64,000 nucleotides of DNA. Source: Bacillus alkalicellulosilyticus (GTDB lineage: Bacteria > Bacillota > Bacilli > Bacillales > Bacillaceae_F). The notes beneath the pieces were generated by a model, which was given only the letters and a program-made list of their open reading frames with translations, made no database searches and was not told the origin of the DNA. The stretch lies in assembly GCF_002019795.1 (NCBI RefSeq), contig NZ_KV917381.1, positions 1,051,210-1,115,209 on the forward strand, written 5' to 3'. Positions 27,328-36,678 of the stretch are shown here, piece after piece (the first letter of the stretch is position 1; each line of letters starts with the position of its first letter). The position numbers and the translations under genes are program-made.

Positions 27328-28695
27328 TTGACCGATAAACAAACAACTTCATTACGGGAAATAGAGAAAAAGTTCCAGGAAGTTCATCCTGGCTTAACTC
27401 GACAGGAAGCGATAGAAGAAGCAAATCGCTGTCTGTATTGTTATGACGCCCCCTGTATTCAAGCTTGTCCAACAGGTATTGATATTCCAACGTTTATTAA
27501 AAAAATTGCATCTCATAATCTTAAAGGCTCCGCAAAAACAATTATGACTGCAAACCCTATTGGGGCAAGTTGTGCCAGAGTTTGTCCGACTGAAGAGCTT
27601 TGTGAAGGAGCCTGTGTGTTGAATCATTCGACCAAACCAATCTTAATTGGTGACTTGCAAAGATATGCAACAGATTGGGCCATTAAAAACGAACAGATTC
27701 TTTTTTCACGAGGACAAAAGAATGGAAAAACGGTTGCAATTGTTGGTGGGGGACCTGCAGGACTATCTGCAGCGAGAGAACTTTCCCTTCTAGGCTATGA
27801 GGTAACGATATATGAAGCTGCGGATAAAGCGGGGGGATTAAATACGTATGGAATTGTTTCTTTTCGGCTCCCTCAAGTCATTTCGTTTTGGGAAGTAAAT
27901 CAAGTGAAGAGCTTAGGCGTTGAGATAAAAACGAATACAAAAGTTGGTCAAGATAACTCTGTGAGGGAAATTACAGACCAATTCGACGTTATTGTTTTGG
28001 CAACTGGGATGGCTCATGTTCCTGCTCTTGGAATTGAAGGGGAAAATGCAAATGGTGTGTACGATGCGATTGACTTTGTGAAGGCAACGAAGACTTCTGA
28101 GCTGACAACAGATTATGTTGGGAAAAGAGTGGTCGTCATTGGAGCCGGAAATACAGCAATTGATGCAGCGACTTGTTCCGTAAGACTTGGGGCAGAAAAT
28201 GTGAAAATATTATACCGCAGAACGGAAGAAGAAATGACTGCGTATGATTTTGAATATGAATTTGCTAAACAAGATGGTGTTGAATTTAGATGGCTAACCG
28301 CGCCAAAACGAATTATTACAGATGGCAATGGTCAGGTAAAAGGAATTGAATGTGTAAAAATGACCCTTGGTGAGCAAGGGGAGGATGGACGTCGAAGTCC
28401 AATCCCAGTGGAAGGGTCAGAATTTACATTAAAAGTAGATGTCATTATAAAAGCGATTGGTCAATCACGTTACATTACGTTAATTGAAGAGTTTGGTTTA
28501 GCCCACAAGGAAGGCGTGGTCACAATTTCAGAAGAGTCATTTCAAACGTCAAAAGAAAATATTTATGCCTGTGGTGATGTGATTTTTGGCAAAGGGCAAG
28601 GAGAAGCAATGGTTGTTACAGCAGCGGAGCAGGGGAAACAAACAGCCTATGCCATTCATAAAAAATTATTTGGTTTTGCTTCAGAAACTGCGTAA
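27328..28695 (+). CDS. preT: NAD-dependent dihydropyrimidine dehydrogenase, flavoprotein subunit PreT
   Basis: 455 residues. The TTG start has AAAAGGAGG 7 nt upstream. The N-terminal region holds Cys-rich Fe-S motifs (CLYCYDAPCIQACPTG about 37, then CARVCPTEELCEGAC about 81). It is followed by an FAD-binding GGGPAGLSAARELSLLG (about 140) and an NAD(P)-binding VIGAGNTAIDAATCSVRLG (about 270). This architecture matches PreT and the small subunit of glutamate synthase; the adjacent preA decides for PreT. The PreTA complex reduces uracil and thymine to dihydropyrimidines using NADH. It is 15 nt upstream of preA. Confidence 0.92.
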   Translation: MTDKQTTSLREIEKKFQEVHPGLTRQEAIEEANRCLYCYDAPCIQACPTGIDIPTFIKKIASHNLKGSAKTIMTANPIGASCARVCPTEELCEGACVLNHSTKPILIGDLQRYATDWAIKNEQILFSRGQKNGKTVAIVGGGPAGLSAARELSLLGYEVTIYEAADKAGGLNTYGIVSFRLPQVISFWEVNQVKSLGVEIKTNTKVGQDNSVREITDQFDVIVLATGMAHVPALGIEGENANGVYDAIDFVKATKTSELTTDYVGKRVVVIGAGNTAIDAATCSVRLGAENVKILYRRTEEEMTAYDFEYEFAKQDGVEFRWLTAPKRIITDGNGQVKGIECVKMTLGEQGEDGRRSPIPVEGSEFTLKVDVIIKAIGQSRYITLIEEFGLAHKEGVVTISEESFQTSKENIYACGDVIFGKGQGEAMVVTAAEQGKQTAYAIHKKLFGFASETA

Positions 28696-28710
28696 TCAGG
28701 AGGAAGATAA

Positions 28711-29997
28711 ATGGCTGATTTACGAATGAATTTTGCTGGTATTGAATCACCGAACCCGTTTTGGTTAGCTTCAGCTCCTCCAACGAACTCTGGTTATCAA
28801 GTGCAACGAGCATTTGAAGCAGGCTGGGGCGGGGCAGTATGGAAAACGTTAGGCGAACCGATTATTAATACAAGTTCAAGGTTTGCTGCTGTTAGTTTTA
28901 ATGGGCAACGAGTAGCCGGATTTAATAATATTGAACTCATAACTGATCGACCACTTGAGGTGAACTTAAAAGAAATTGCTGAAACAAAAAAACGATTTCC
29001 AAACCATGTCATTATTGCATCTCTTATGGTTGAGCCAAAGCAGGAAAAATGGCATGAAATTGTAAAAAGGGTCGAAGCCATTGGTGTTGATGGACTTGAA
29101 TTAAACTTTGGCTGTCCTCATGGAATGGCTGAGAGGGGAATGGGAGCTGCTTCAGGTCAAGTCCCCGAATTAGTAGAGAAACAAACATACTGGGTGAAAG
29201 AAGTGGCGCAAACACCAGTCATAGTTAAATTAACACCAAACATCACAGATATTACCGTAACAGCAGAAGCTGCAGTCCAAGGTGGTGCAGATGCGGTAAG
29301 TATGATTAACACCATTAATAGTTTAGCTGGTGTTGATATCGACTCATGGAATACGATTCCACATGTTGCAGGAAAGGGGGCACATGGTGGTTATTGCGGG
29401 CCAGCGGTAAAACCCATTGCTCTTAATATGGTAGCTGAATGTGCTCGTAATCCTCACATCAACGTGCCTATTTCTGGAATGGGTGGAGTGTCAAATTGGC
29501 AAAATGCTGTTGAATTTATGCTGATGGGGGCAACTGGTGTTCAAGTATGTACAGCAGCGATGCATCACGGCTTTAGGATTGTCGAAGATATGATAGATGG
29601 TCTTTCAAATTATTTAGATGAAAAAGGGATTGCATCAGTTACTGACCTCATCGGTAAAAGTGTACCGAAATATTCAGACTGGGGTAATTTAGATCTTACT
29701 TATAAAATTGTTGCCAACATTAATAACGATGTTTGTATTCATTGCAATAAGTGTCATATTGCCTGTGAAGACACCTCGCATCAGTGTATCGATATGCTAA
29801 AAGGTGAGAAAGGAAATGGGTATTTAAAGGTAAGAGAAGAAGATTGTGTTGGCTGTAATCTTTGTGCGATTGTCTGTCCTGTAGATGGAGCGATAGATAT
29901 GGTCGAAGTGAAAAGCGAACATTCGCCAATGACCTGGAATGAAAGACAGGCAGCGATTAATAAAGCAGGCAACTGTTCCATTGATTTTATTAAATAA
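28711..29997 (+). CDS. preA: NAD-dependent dihydropyrimidine dehydrogenase, catalytic subunit PreA
   Basis: 428 residues. An N-terminal dihydroorotate-dehydrogenase-like FMN barrel (about 1-300) contains the active-site loop ELNFGCPHGMAERGMG (about 130-146). It is followed by a ferredoxin domain with two 4Fe-4S motifs, CIHCNKCHIAC (about 342) and CVGCNLCAIVCP (about 380). This is the pyrimidine-reducing subunit, electron-linked to PreT. GGAGG precedes the ATG, and the stop codon is 11 nt before hydA, so preT-preA-hydA form one operon. Confidence 0.94.
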   Translation: MADLRMNFAGIESPNPFWLASAPPTNSGYQVQRAFEAGWGGAVWKTLGEPIINTSSRFAAVSFNGQRVAGFNNIELITDRPLEVNLKEIAETKKRFPNHVIIASLMVEPKQEKWHEIVKRVEAIGVDGLELNFGCPHGMAERGMGAASGQVPELVEKQTYWVKEVAQTPVIVKLTPNITDITVTAEAAVQGGADAVSMINTINSLAGVDIDSWNTIPHVAGKGAHGGYCGPAVKPIALNMVAECARNPHINVPISGMGGVSNWQNAVEFMLMGATGVQVCTAAMHHGFRIVEDMIDGLSNYLDEKGIASVTDLIGKSVPKYSDWGNLDLTYKIVANINNDVCIHCNKCHIACEDTSHQCIDMLKGEKGNGYLKVREEDCVGCNLCAIVCPVDGAIDMVEVKSEHSPMTWNERQAAINKAGNCSIDFIK

Positions 29998-30008
29998 GGA
30001 GGAGACGA

Positions 30009-31430
30009 ATGAGAAAAGTTATTCAAAATGGTGTGATTGTAACGGCAGCTGACACGTATGAAGCAGAAATCATCATAGAAGGAGGAAAAATCGTTGCCAT
30101 TGGAACTAATTTAGCTACCAGTTCTGATGAGGTTATTGATGCGAAAGGATGTTATGTGTTTCCAGGAGCGATTGATCCACATACTCACCTTGATATGCCG
30201 TTTGGTGGTACTGTAACAAAAGATGATTTTGAATCTGGGACAATCGCTGCTGCCTTCGGAGGAACAACGACGGTCATCGACTTTTGTCTAACTCAAAAGG
30301 GAAAACCGATACAGGACGCCATTGAAACATGGCATGCGAAATCAAAAGATAAAGCTGTTATTGATTATAGTTTCCATTTAATGATTAGTGAAATAAATGA
30401 AGATGTATTGGCCCAACTTCCGGTTGTAATTGATAATGAAGGAATTACTTCTTTTAAAGTATTTATGGCCTATAAAAATGTTTTTCAAGCAGATGATGAA
30501 ACGTTGTTTAGAACTCTTATAACAGCCAGAGAATTAGGTGCGTTAGTGATGGTTCATGCTGAAAATGGAGATGTCATTGATTATCTTACGAAAAAAGCTC
30601 TCGCTGATGGAAATACCGACCCAATCTATCATGCATTAACAAGACCACCAGAAATTGAGGGAGAAGCGACAGGAAGAGCAGCACAGCTTACGGGTCTAGC
30701 AAACTCTCAATTATATGTTGTTCACGTATCCTGTGGTGATGCGGTAGAGAAAATAGCAGAAGCACGCAACAAAGGATTTGATGTGTGGGGAGAGACTTGT
30801 CCGCAGTATTTAGTTTTAGATCAAACGTATTTAGAAAAACCCAATTTTGAAGGAGCAAAGTACGTGTGGTCACCACCGCTAAGAGAAAAACACCATCAAG
30901 AATTGTTATGGAATGCCTTACGAAATGGACAGCTCCAAACACTAGGGTCTGATCAATGTTCATTTGATTTTAATGGCCAAAAAGACCTTGGGAGAGGGGA
31001 TTTCACGAAAATCCCAAATGGAGGTCCGACGATAGAAGATAGAGTGAGCATTCTCTTTTCAGAGGGAGTGAAAAAAGGAAGAATTACATTAAATCAATTT
31101 GTAGATATAACTTCTACTAGAATTTCAAAGTTATTTGGATTGTTTCCTCATAAAGGAACAATTGCTGTTGGTGCAGATGCTGACATTGTCATTTTTGACC
31201 CAAACATCGAAAGAGTAATTTCAGCAAGTACACATCACTTAGCTGTAGACTATAGTGCATTTGAAGGAATGAAAGTGACCGGAGAACCAGTTTCAGTCCT
31301 TTCTCGCGGTGAATTCGTTGTAAAGGATAAACAATTTGTTGGTAAGCCTGGTCGGGGCCACTATATAAAAAGAGCAAAATACGGCGAGTTAAGGGGGGAT
31401 CAAGACCAACTTGAGGAGCTCTCTTATTAA
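30009..31430 (+). CDS. hydA: Dihydropyrimidinase / D-hydantoinase
   Basis: 473 residues of the cyclic amidohydrolase family. Zinc ligands appear in DPHTHLDMPFGG (about 58), the carbamylated Lys is K150 (SFKVFMAYKN), and further His ligands are in VHAEN (about 183) and VHVSCGD (about 240). GSDQCSF (about 315) holds the catalytic Asp. It opens dihydrouracil or dihydrothymine to the N-carbamoyl-beta-amino acid, the substrate of the enzyme encoded at 26298. The Asp-Gln-Cys-Ser-Phe signature fits dihydropyrimidinase rather than allantoinase. Last gene of the preTA operon, followed by two family B repeats. Confidence 0.92.
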   Translation: MRKVIQNGVIVTAADTYEAEIIIEGGKIVAIGTNLATSSDEVIDAKGCYVFPGAIDPHTHLDMPFGGTVTKDDFESGTIAAAFGGTTTVIDFCLTQKGKPIQDAIETWHAKSKDKAVIDYSFHLMISEINEDVLAQLPVVIDNEGITSFKVFMAYKNVFQADDETLFRTLITARELGALVMVHAENGDVIDYLTKKALADGNTDPIYHALTRPPEIEGEATGRAAQLTGLANSQLYVVHVSCGDAVEKIAEARNKGFDVWGETCPQYLVLDQTYLEKPNFEGAKYVWSPPLREKHHQELLWNALRNGQLQTLGSDQCSFDFNGQKDLGRGDFTKIPNGGPTIEDRVSILFSEGVKKGRITLNQFVDITSTRISKLFGLFPHKGTIAVGADADIVIFDPNIERVISASTHHLAVDYSAFEGMKVTGEPVSVLSRGEFVVKDKQFVGKPGRGHYIKRAKYGELRGDQDQLEELSY

Positions 31431-31500
31431 ATCGTTGACCAACTAGAATCCCAGAAGCTGTCATGTTGTGTTGTCTAGTGAATTGAAAAAGAATAAAAAG

Positions 31501-31686
31501 AGGAAGCCACTGTAAAAGTTAGAAACCGAACTTTTTCAGTGCCTTTGATTATTGTTGCAATGGCTCCACTCGTTGCCCGTCTGCTACGAAAAACCCACTC
31601 GTAGCAAACTTTAAAAAATGCAACGGTTACGCACATTGCTTCGAGGGCACTGTAAAAGTTAAAAACCGAACTTTTTCAGTGCCCTC
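31501..31686. repeat. Family B composite repeat with an inner hairpin module
   Basis: Two family B hairpins (31501-31545 and 31643-31686) flank a second module. In the module, CGTTGC (about 31575) pairs with GCAACG (about 31619), and TGCTACGA pairs with TCGTAGCA inside it. TTACGCACATTGCTTCGAGGG joins the module to the second hairpin, corresponding to the GTTCGCTCATTGCTTAGAGGG joint of family A. No gene lies in 31431-31706. Confidence 0.78.
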
Positions 31687-31706
31687 TAAAAAGAGGAGGC
31701 TTTAGG

Positions 31707-33158
31707 ATGAGTAAAAAGGATAATTATTTACAATCACCTGATTTGTTGCCAATACGACATGGGGCAAAAAAAGTAGGAACGTTTGGTTTTGCTTTTATCT
31801 GGGTTGGGATGGCAGTCGTATTAGCAGCATTTGCAATTGGCGGCTCTGGTGTACAAAGCTTACCGTTAAGCTTGGTCATTTTAGCAACGATTATTGGGTG
31901 TGTCATTCTCGGTTTTTTAATGACACTAACAGGAGATATAGGAGTTGAGCATGGTCTATCTTTTCCTGTTTATATGAGAGCTCCGTTTGGAACAGTAGGA
32001 ACTCATATCCCTTCTATTGTTCGTGGCTTTGTTGCTTCATGTTGGTTTGGAATTAATACATTCTTTGGATCAACAGCGATGAATGCCATATTAGCAACAC
32101 TAGTTGGATTTGACAATTGGTTTGTATGTTTCCTTATTTTTGGAACTCTTCAGGTAGTAAATACTTCCCTAGGAATAAAAGCAGTTGAGAGATTTGCTGA
32201 TTTAGCAGCACCGACGATTATTATCATTTCAGGTTGGATGTATATTACCCTATCAGAACAAGCACTTCAACAAGGACGAGATGTATGGGCTTGGGTTGAA
32301 AGTCCTGTTACAGGAGGAGCTGCATTTACTGCCTTTATGATTGTGATGATGGCAAACATGGGGTTCTGGGGAACTCTTGCTTCTGATATGCCTTCCCTTT
32401 CTCGCTTTATAAAAGCTCCTAAGTTTGAAAAAAATTGGTTTAAACGAAATAAAGGCCAGATTGTCGGGAATCTTATTGCTCATCCTCTTGTGCAAACGTT
32501 TATGGTGGTCATTGGGGCTGTTTCTTATATTGCCGTTTCAAATTATGACCCTGTTGTTGCACTTCAGGAAGCAGCAACAGGAGTTGTTCTAGGTATGTTG
32601 CTATTAATGATTGTGTTGGCACAATGGTCAACCAATACTTCTGCGAATTTGATTCCAGCTGCGACTATTTTTTCAAATGTGGGAGGACCAAAGATTCCTT
32701 TCTGGGCTGGGGTTGTCGCAGCTGGAATCGTTGGGATTGTCGTTCAACCATGGAGTTTATTTGATATTATCATTCCAGCTCTTTTAATTTGCGCGGGTAT
32801 TTTATCAGCTATCGTCGGAATCTTAATTTCTGATTATTATTTACTCCGAGGACGTCGTGTAAATGTTCCAGATTTATATAAAAATAACGGACAATTTCAC
32901 TATAAAGGTGGAATTAATATTGCCGGTTTTTTAGCTTGGATTATCGGTGGTGGTTTAGCTCTTTTCTTTCCGAACTACGCCTTTATTGTAGGTTTTTTTG
33001 TCGGAGGAATTGTCTATTATTTCTTAGCAAAATATTGGTGGTTTAAGAAATATGAGCAAGCTGAAATTATAGATCCAAGCGATGAAAAGTATCTAGGAAT
33101 ATCGGTTGGTCGTGATTGGGTAATTGAGGAAAAGAAAGAGGATTCGACGGTAGCTTAA
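31707..33158 (+). CDS. NCS1-family nucleobase permease (uracil/cytosine/allantoin type)
   Basis: 483 residues with about twelve predicted helices and the NCS1 features: an N-terminal cytosolic segment with DLLPIRHGAKKVGTFGFAFI, then WVGMAVVLAAFAIGG for helix 1. It resembles the PucI and CodB/uracil permease branch. Placed between hydA and beta-alanine genes, it most likely imports uracil, thymine or a dihydropyrimidine/hydantoin. It probably starts a new transcript after the repeats and is followed 19 nt later by a small gene. Confidence 0.88.
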   Translation: MSKKDNYLQSPDLLPIRHGAKKVGTFGFAFIWVGMAVVLAAFAIGGSGVQSLPLSLVILATIIGCVILGFLMTLTGDIGVEHGLSFPVYMRAPFGTVGTHIPSIVRGFVASCWFGINTFFGSTAMNAILATLVGFDNWFVCFLIFGTLQVVNTSLGIKAVERFADLAAPTIIIISGWMYITLSEQALQQGRDVWAWVESPVTGGAAFTAFMIVMMANMGFWGTLASDMPSLSRFIKAPKFEKNWFKRNKGQIVGNLIAHPLVQTFMVVIGAVSYIAVSNYDPVVALQEAATGVVLGMLLLMIVLAQWSTNTSANLIPAATIFSNVGGPKIPFWAGVVAAGIVGIVVQPWSLFDIIIPALLICAGILSAIVGILISDYYLLRGRRVNVPDLYKNNGQFHYKGGINIAGFLAWIIGGGLALFFPNYAFIVGFFVGGIVYYFLAKYWWFKKYEQAEIIDPSDEKYLGISVGRDWVIEEKKEDSTVA

Positions 33159-33177
33159 ATGAATTGGAGGGAAATTG

Positions 33178-33399
33178 ATGTCAGAGTATCAAGAGTTTCT
33201 TGCAGAAAGAGATGAAATAGATTACTTGATACAACAAGGTTATCAAATCATAGGCGTAACAGAAAACCTTAGTGGAGCTTTTGTTGAGTTTAGCAGAACA
33301 AAGAAGAAAGTAACGGAGTATGAACGTCTTCATATCAAAACGGCGGAAGCACGTAAATACTTTTCCTACCTTATTATTCAGCAGTATACTGCCACTTAA
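33178..33399 (+). CDS. Small protein of unknown function in the pyrimidine operon
   Basis: 73 residues from ATG 33178, which has GGAGG 7 nt upstream (an adjacent in-frame TTG at 33175 is too close). It is highly charged, with a helix-strand-helix look: DEIDYLIQQGYQIIGVTE, then GAFVEFSRTKKKVTEYERLH. No signal peptide, membrane helix or Cys motif. It is cotranscribed with the NCS1 permease and precedes a PucR regulator. Composition and the strong ribosome site support a real gene. I do not recognise the family. Confidence 0.7.
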   Translation: MSEYQEFLAERDEIDYLIQQGYQIIGVTENLSGAFVEFSRTKKKVTEYERLHIKTAEARKYFSYLIIQQYTAT

Positions 33400-33446
33400 C
33401 ATGTCAGGGGGGACAAGAGAAAAAAATCCCCCCTAACAGCGACATG
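33400..33446. other. Strong two-tier hairpin upstream of the PucR-family gene
   Basis: The outer arms CATGTC (33400-33405) and GACATG (33441-33446), with inner arms AGGGGGGA (33406-33413) and TCCCCCCT (33427-33434), are all perfectly paired. It begins at the stop codon of the small gene. No U-run follows on the plus strand, so it may separate or stabilise transcripts rather than terminate fully. Confidence 0.55.
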
Positions 33447-33472
33447 GTCACTTTTTCTGATGAGGTGAGGAG

Positions 33473-35092
33473 ATGAAATCGTTTATAACGGTTGAAGAAA
33501 TAATGAAGCGGAAGCATTTTGAAGAGATTGAACTTGTTGCAGGGGAGAAAGGACTAAGTAAACAGGTAAAATGGGTTCACGTAGTAGAGGTGTCACAAAT
33601 CAAAAATCTATTAAATGGAAATGAACTTATTTTAACAACCGGTTTAGGGTGGCATCAAAACAAACAACTATTTCTTTCATTTGTGACACAGTTAATTGAA
33701 TGTGGGGTAGCAGGTCTATGTATTGAGAAAGGGACGTACATGAATGTTATTCCAATTGATGTTGTTCACCTAGCCAATCAATATCAGTTTCCAATCATCT
33801 TATTTTTAAAAGAAGTACCATTTGTTGAGATCACTCAAGATATTCATGCATTATTAATCAATACACAATACCAAAATATATCAAATTTAGAAACGTACTC
33901 ACAACAATTAAATCGAAAGCTACTTACAATAGAAGATCATGAAGAAATCATTTTATTTTTACATGAATACCTTGCCATCGATGTTGTATTTTTAAAAGCC
34001 AAGGTACATGTAGTCTCAAATGTGAAGGGAAAACAAAGACAACAGCTTATAGAAAAAATTACGAACCGCAAGGAAGAAGATAAGGAACAAGTGGCTAGCC
34101 AGGAAGTACAGTTACTAGGAAAGGTCTATGGCGAGTTGTTTCTTATTGGAAAAAAGCCACTTACCGATTTTGATTTGTTAATTTTAGACCGTACTGTAAC
34201 GGCACTATCCCAACTTATTTTACGAGATTTATATGTAGAAGAAAAGAAACAGGCCCAAGAGATTGAATGGATGAATACATGGATTGAAGGTGAACATACA
34301 GAAGAAGAAATAGGGGAATATCTTTCTTACCATGGAACTGGAACAAAAGTAAATGGAGGAGTTGTCTGTTTATGTTCGAAGCATCCTGGAGCTTCCGTAA
34401 ACTCTATGGATAAACCGTTTTTTAATCGATATTTCCGGACATTGTTAGAGCAACAAGGGTTTTATTTATTTTTGACGGAAAAGGAACACTATGCTATTTA
34501 TGTCATCATTAATCAACGTTCTATAGAAAATTGGAAGCAGCGACTTTCCACGGTAATAGAGAAGATAAAAAGCGAAGAGAATCATAGCATTTTAAAATTT
34601 TCTACTCTTACATATGGAGTAGGAAAATATGTAATTGAATTAAAAAAAATAGACCAAAGCTATCAAACTGCAAAAGAAGTGTTGAGACTCCAACATACAT
34701 TATCCTCAGAGAATGTAAGTTTTTTCTACGACGACCTTCACCTATACCGAATGATTGCGATTATGAATAAGCACAGTCAATTAGATGAGCTAGTAATGGA
34801 ATATTTAGAACCTGTCATTCAATATGATAAAAAACATAACGGTGAATTAGTTACAACATTAAAGACGTACCTATCCTGTAATGGCTCAAAGCAAGAGACG
34901 GCAAAACAGTTATTCATTGTCAGGCAAACACTCTATCATAGATTGGAAAAGCTCGAGAAACTGTTAGGAACAGATTTCATGCAACAAAATAAAAGGTTAG
35001 CTTTAGAATTGATGTTATTGGCACAAGAGTATTTAGAAGCCACTTCAGTTTATAAACAAGAACAACCTAAACTAGACAAAACGTCTATATAA
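33473..35092 (+). CDS. PucR-family transcriptional regulator
   Basis: 539 residues. An N-terminal PucR domain (about 5-125; typical GNELILTTGLG), a central GGDEF-like/GAF-like region, and a C-terminal PucR helix-turn-helix (about 465-525) with KTYLSCNGSKQETAKQLFI then RQTLYHRLEKLEKLLG. PucR of B. subtilis controls purine catabolism in response to pathway intermediates. This copy lies between the nucleobase permease and the beta-alanine genes, so it probably controls pyrimidine use. A second, divergent member is encoded at 38264-39904. GTGAGGAG precedes the ATG. Confidence 0.92.
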   Translation: MKSFITVEEIMKRKHFEEIELVAGEKGLSKQVKWVHVVEVSQIKNLLNGNELILTTGLGWHQNKQLFLSFVTQLIECGVAGLCIEKGTYMNVIPIDVVHLANQYQFPIILFLKEVPFVEITQDIHALLINTQYQNISNLETYSQQLNRKLLTIEDHEEIILFLHEYLAIDVVFLKAKVHVVSNVKGKQRQQLIEKITNRKEEDKEQVASQEVQLLGKVYGELFLIGKKPLTDFDLLILDRTVTALSQLILRDLYVEEKKQAQEIEWMNTWIEGEHTEEEIGEYLSYHGTGTKVNGGVVCLCSKHPGASVNSMDKPFFNRYFRTLLEQQGFYLFLTEKEHYAIYVIINQRSIENWKQRLSTVIEKIKSEENHSILKFSTLTYGVGKYVIELKKIDQSYQTAKEVLRLQHTLSSENVSFFYDDLHLYRMIAIMNKHSQLDELVMEYLEPVIQYDKKHNGELVTTLKTYLSCNGSKQETAKQLFIVRQTLYHRLEKLEKLLGTDFMQQNKRLALELMLLAQEYLEATSVYKQEQPKLDKTSI

Positions 35093-35189
35093 AACTAAAG
35101 CGATTTTTCATATTGTCCAATGAAAGACGTTTTGAGATAGATAATAATAAGATATAGGGAAAAATTAAGGCAATAAGGGAGGGCAACAA

Positions 35190-36653
35190 ATGACAGTCGT
35201 CAAGAAAACATCGACGTTAAAAAATTTTATAAATGGAAACTGGGTGATTTCAAAGTCTGAAACAGTCGAAGATGTAATGAACCCAGCCACAGGTGAAGTG
35301 ATTGCAACCGTACCCATTTCTTCAAAGGAAGATGTAAATCTAGCTGTTGACGCAGCAAAAGAAGCATTTAAATCATGGAAAAAAGTAGCGGTACCAAAAC
35401 GAGCGCGAATTCTATTTAAATATCATCAATTACTTACAGAAAAGCATGAAGAGCTTGCTAAATTGATTGTTTTAGAGAATGGAAAAGCTTTTAAAGAAGC
35501 TTATGGTGAAGTACAAAGAGGTCTTGAGTGTGTAGAGTTTGCAGCTGGGGCTCCATCTTTATTAATGGGTGAAACGTTATCGGGGATTGCCGAGGACATT
35601 GATTCGGAGATGTTTCGTTTTCCGCTTGGGGTAGTCGGTGGAATAACACCGTTTAACTTCCCGATGATGGTTCCGCTCTGGATGTTTCCTCTAGCCGTTG
35701 TTTGTGGAAATACATTTGTTTTAAAGCCATCTGAACGAACGCCATTATTAGCCAATGAGTTAGTCAAACTATTTACTGAAGCGGGCTTACCAGATGGTGT
35801 GTTAAACCTAGTTCATGGTGCACATGATGTCGTAAACGGATTACTTGAACACGAAGATGTTCGTGCTATTTCCTTTGTTGGATCGCAGCCAGTTGCAAAG
35901 TATGTGTATGAAAGAGCTGCAGGTCAAGGCAAACGAGTGCAAGCCTTGTCTGGAGCAAAAAATCATCATATTGTGATGCCGGATGCTGATATGGAGAAGG
36001 CAGTTCAGCATATCATTAGTTCCACCTTCGGAAGTGCGGGGCAACGATGCATGGCTTGTAGTGCAGTTGTGGTTATTGGTAATGGAGAGTCGTTTGTTCA
36101 AGCATTGAAAGAAAAGGCTAGTGAATTAGTGATAGGTAGTGGACTAGATGATGAAGTGTTATTAACCCCTGTCATTCGAAAGTCTCATCTAGAAAAGGTT
36201 TTGGGCTACATTAAAACAGGAGAGGAAGAAGGGGCTGACCTGATTTTGGATGGTCGCAATCAAATGAGTCAATTTGCTAAAGGGAACTTTTTAGGCCCGA
36301 CTATCTTTGACCATGTGACACCTGAGATGACGATTGCTAAAGATGAAATATTTGCCCCAGTGCTCAGTTTATTGCGTGCAAAAGATTTAGGCGAGGGATT
36401 ATCATACATTGAGAAATCTAGGTACGGAAATGGTGCAACCATCTATACAAAGGATGCTAGTGCGGTTCGACAATTTCGTGAAGAAGCTGACGCTGGAATG
36501 CTCGGAGTCAATGTAGGGGTACCTGCAACAATGGCGTTTTTTCCTTTTTCAGGGTGGAAGGATTCTTTTTATGGAGACCTTCATGTAAATGGGAAAGACG
36601 GAGTAAATTTTTATACGCGCAAGAAAATGATTACGTCTAGATATGACTTTTAG
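35190..36653 (+). CDS. mmsA: Methylmalonate/malonate-semialdehyde dehydrogenase (CoA-acylating)
   Basis: 487 residues of the aldehyde dehydrogenase superfamily. [12 protein letters not shown] at the N-terminus, the NAD-binding [10 protein letters not shown] (about 178) and the catalytic Cys C287 in [11 protein letters not shown] are typical of MMSDH. It converts malonate semialdehyde to acetyl-CoA and CO2, or methylmalonate semialdehyde to propionyl-CoA. These are the products expected when the neighbouring aminotransferase removes the amino group of beta-alanine or beta-aminoisobutyrate. 26 nt upstream of that gene and with its own AGGGAGGG ribosome site. Confidence 0.93.
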   Translation: MTVVKKTSTLKNFINGNWVISKSETVEDVMNPATGEVIATVPISSKEDVNLAVDAAKEAFKSWKKVAVPKRARILFKYHQLLTEKHEELAKLIVLENGKAFKEAYGEVQRGLECVEFAAGAPSLLMGETLSGIAEDIDSEMFRFPLGVVGGITPFNFPMMVPLWMFPLAVVCGNTFVLKPSERTPLLANELVKLFTEAGLPDGVLNLVHGAHDVVNGLLEHEDVRAISFVGSQPVAKYVYERAAGQGKRVQALSGAKNHHIVMPDADMEKAVQHIISSTFGSAGQRCMACSAVVVIGNGESFVQALKEKASELVIGSGLDDEVLLTPVIRKSHLEKVLGYIKTGEEEGADLILDGRNQMSQFAKGNFLGPTIFDHVTPEMTIAKDEIFAPVLSLLRAKDLGEGLSYIEKSRYGNGATIYTKDASAVRQFREEADAGMLGVNVGVPATMAFFPFSGWKDSFYGDLHVNGKDGVNFYTRKKMITSRYDF

Positions 36654-36678
36654 GTAACCTGTAGATAGGAGGGGTCAA

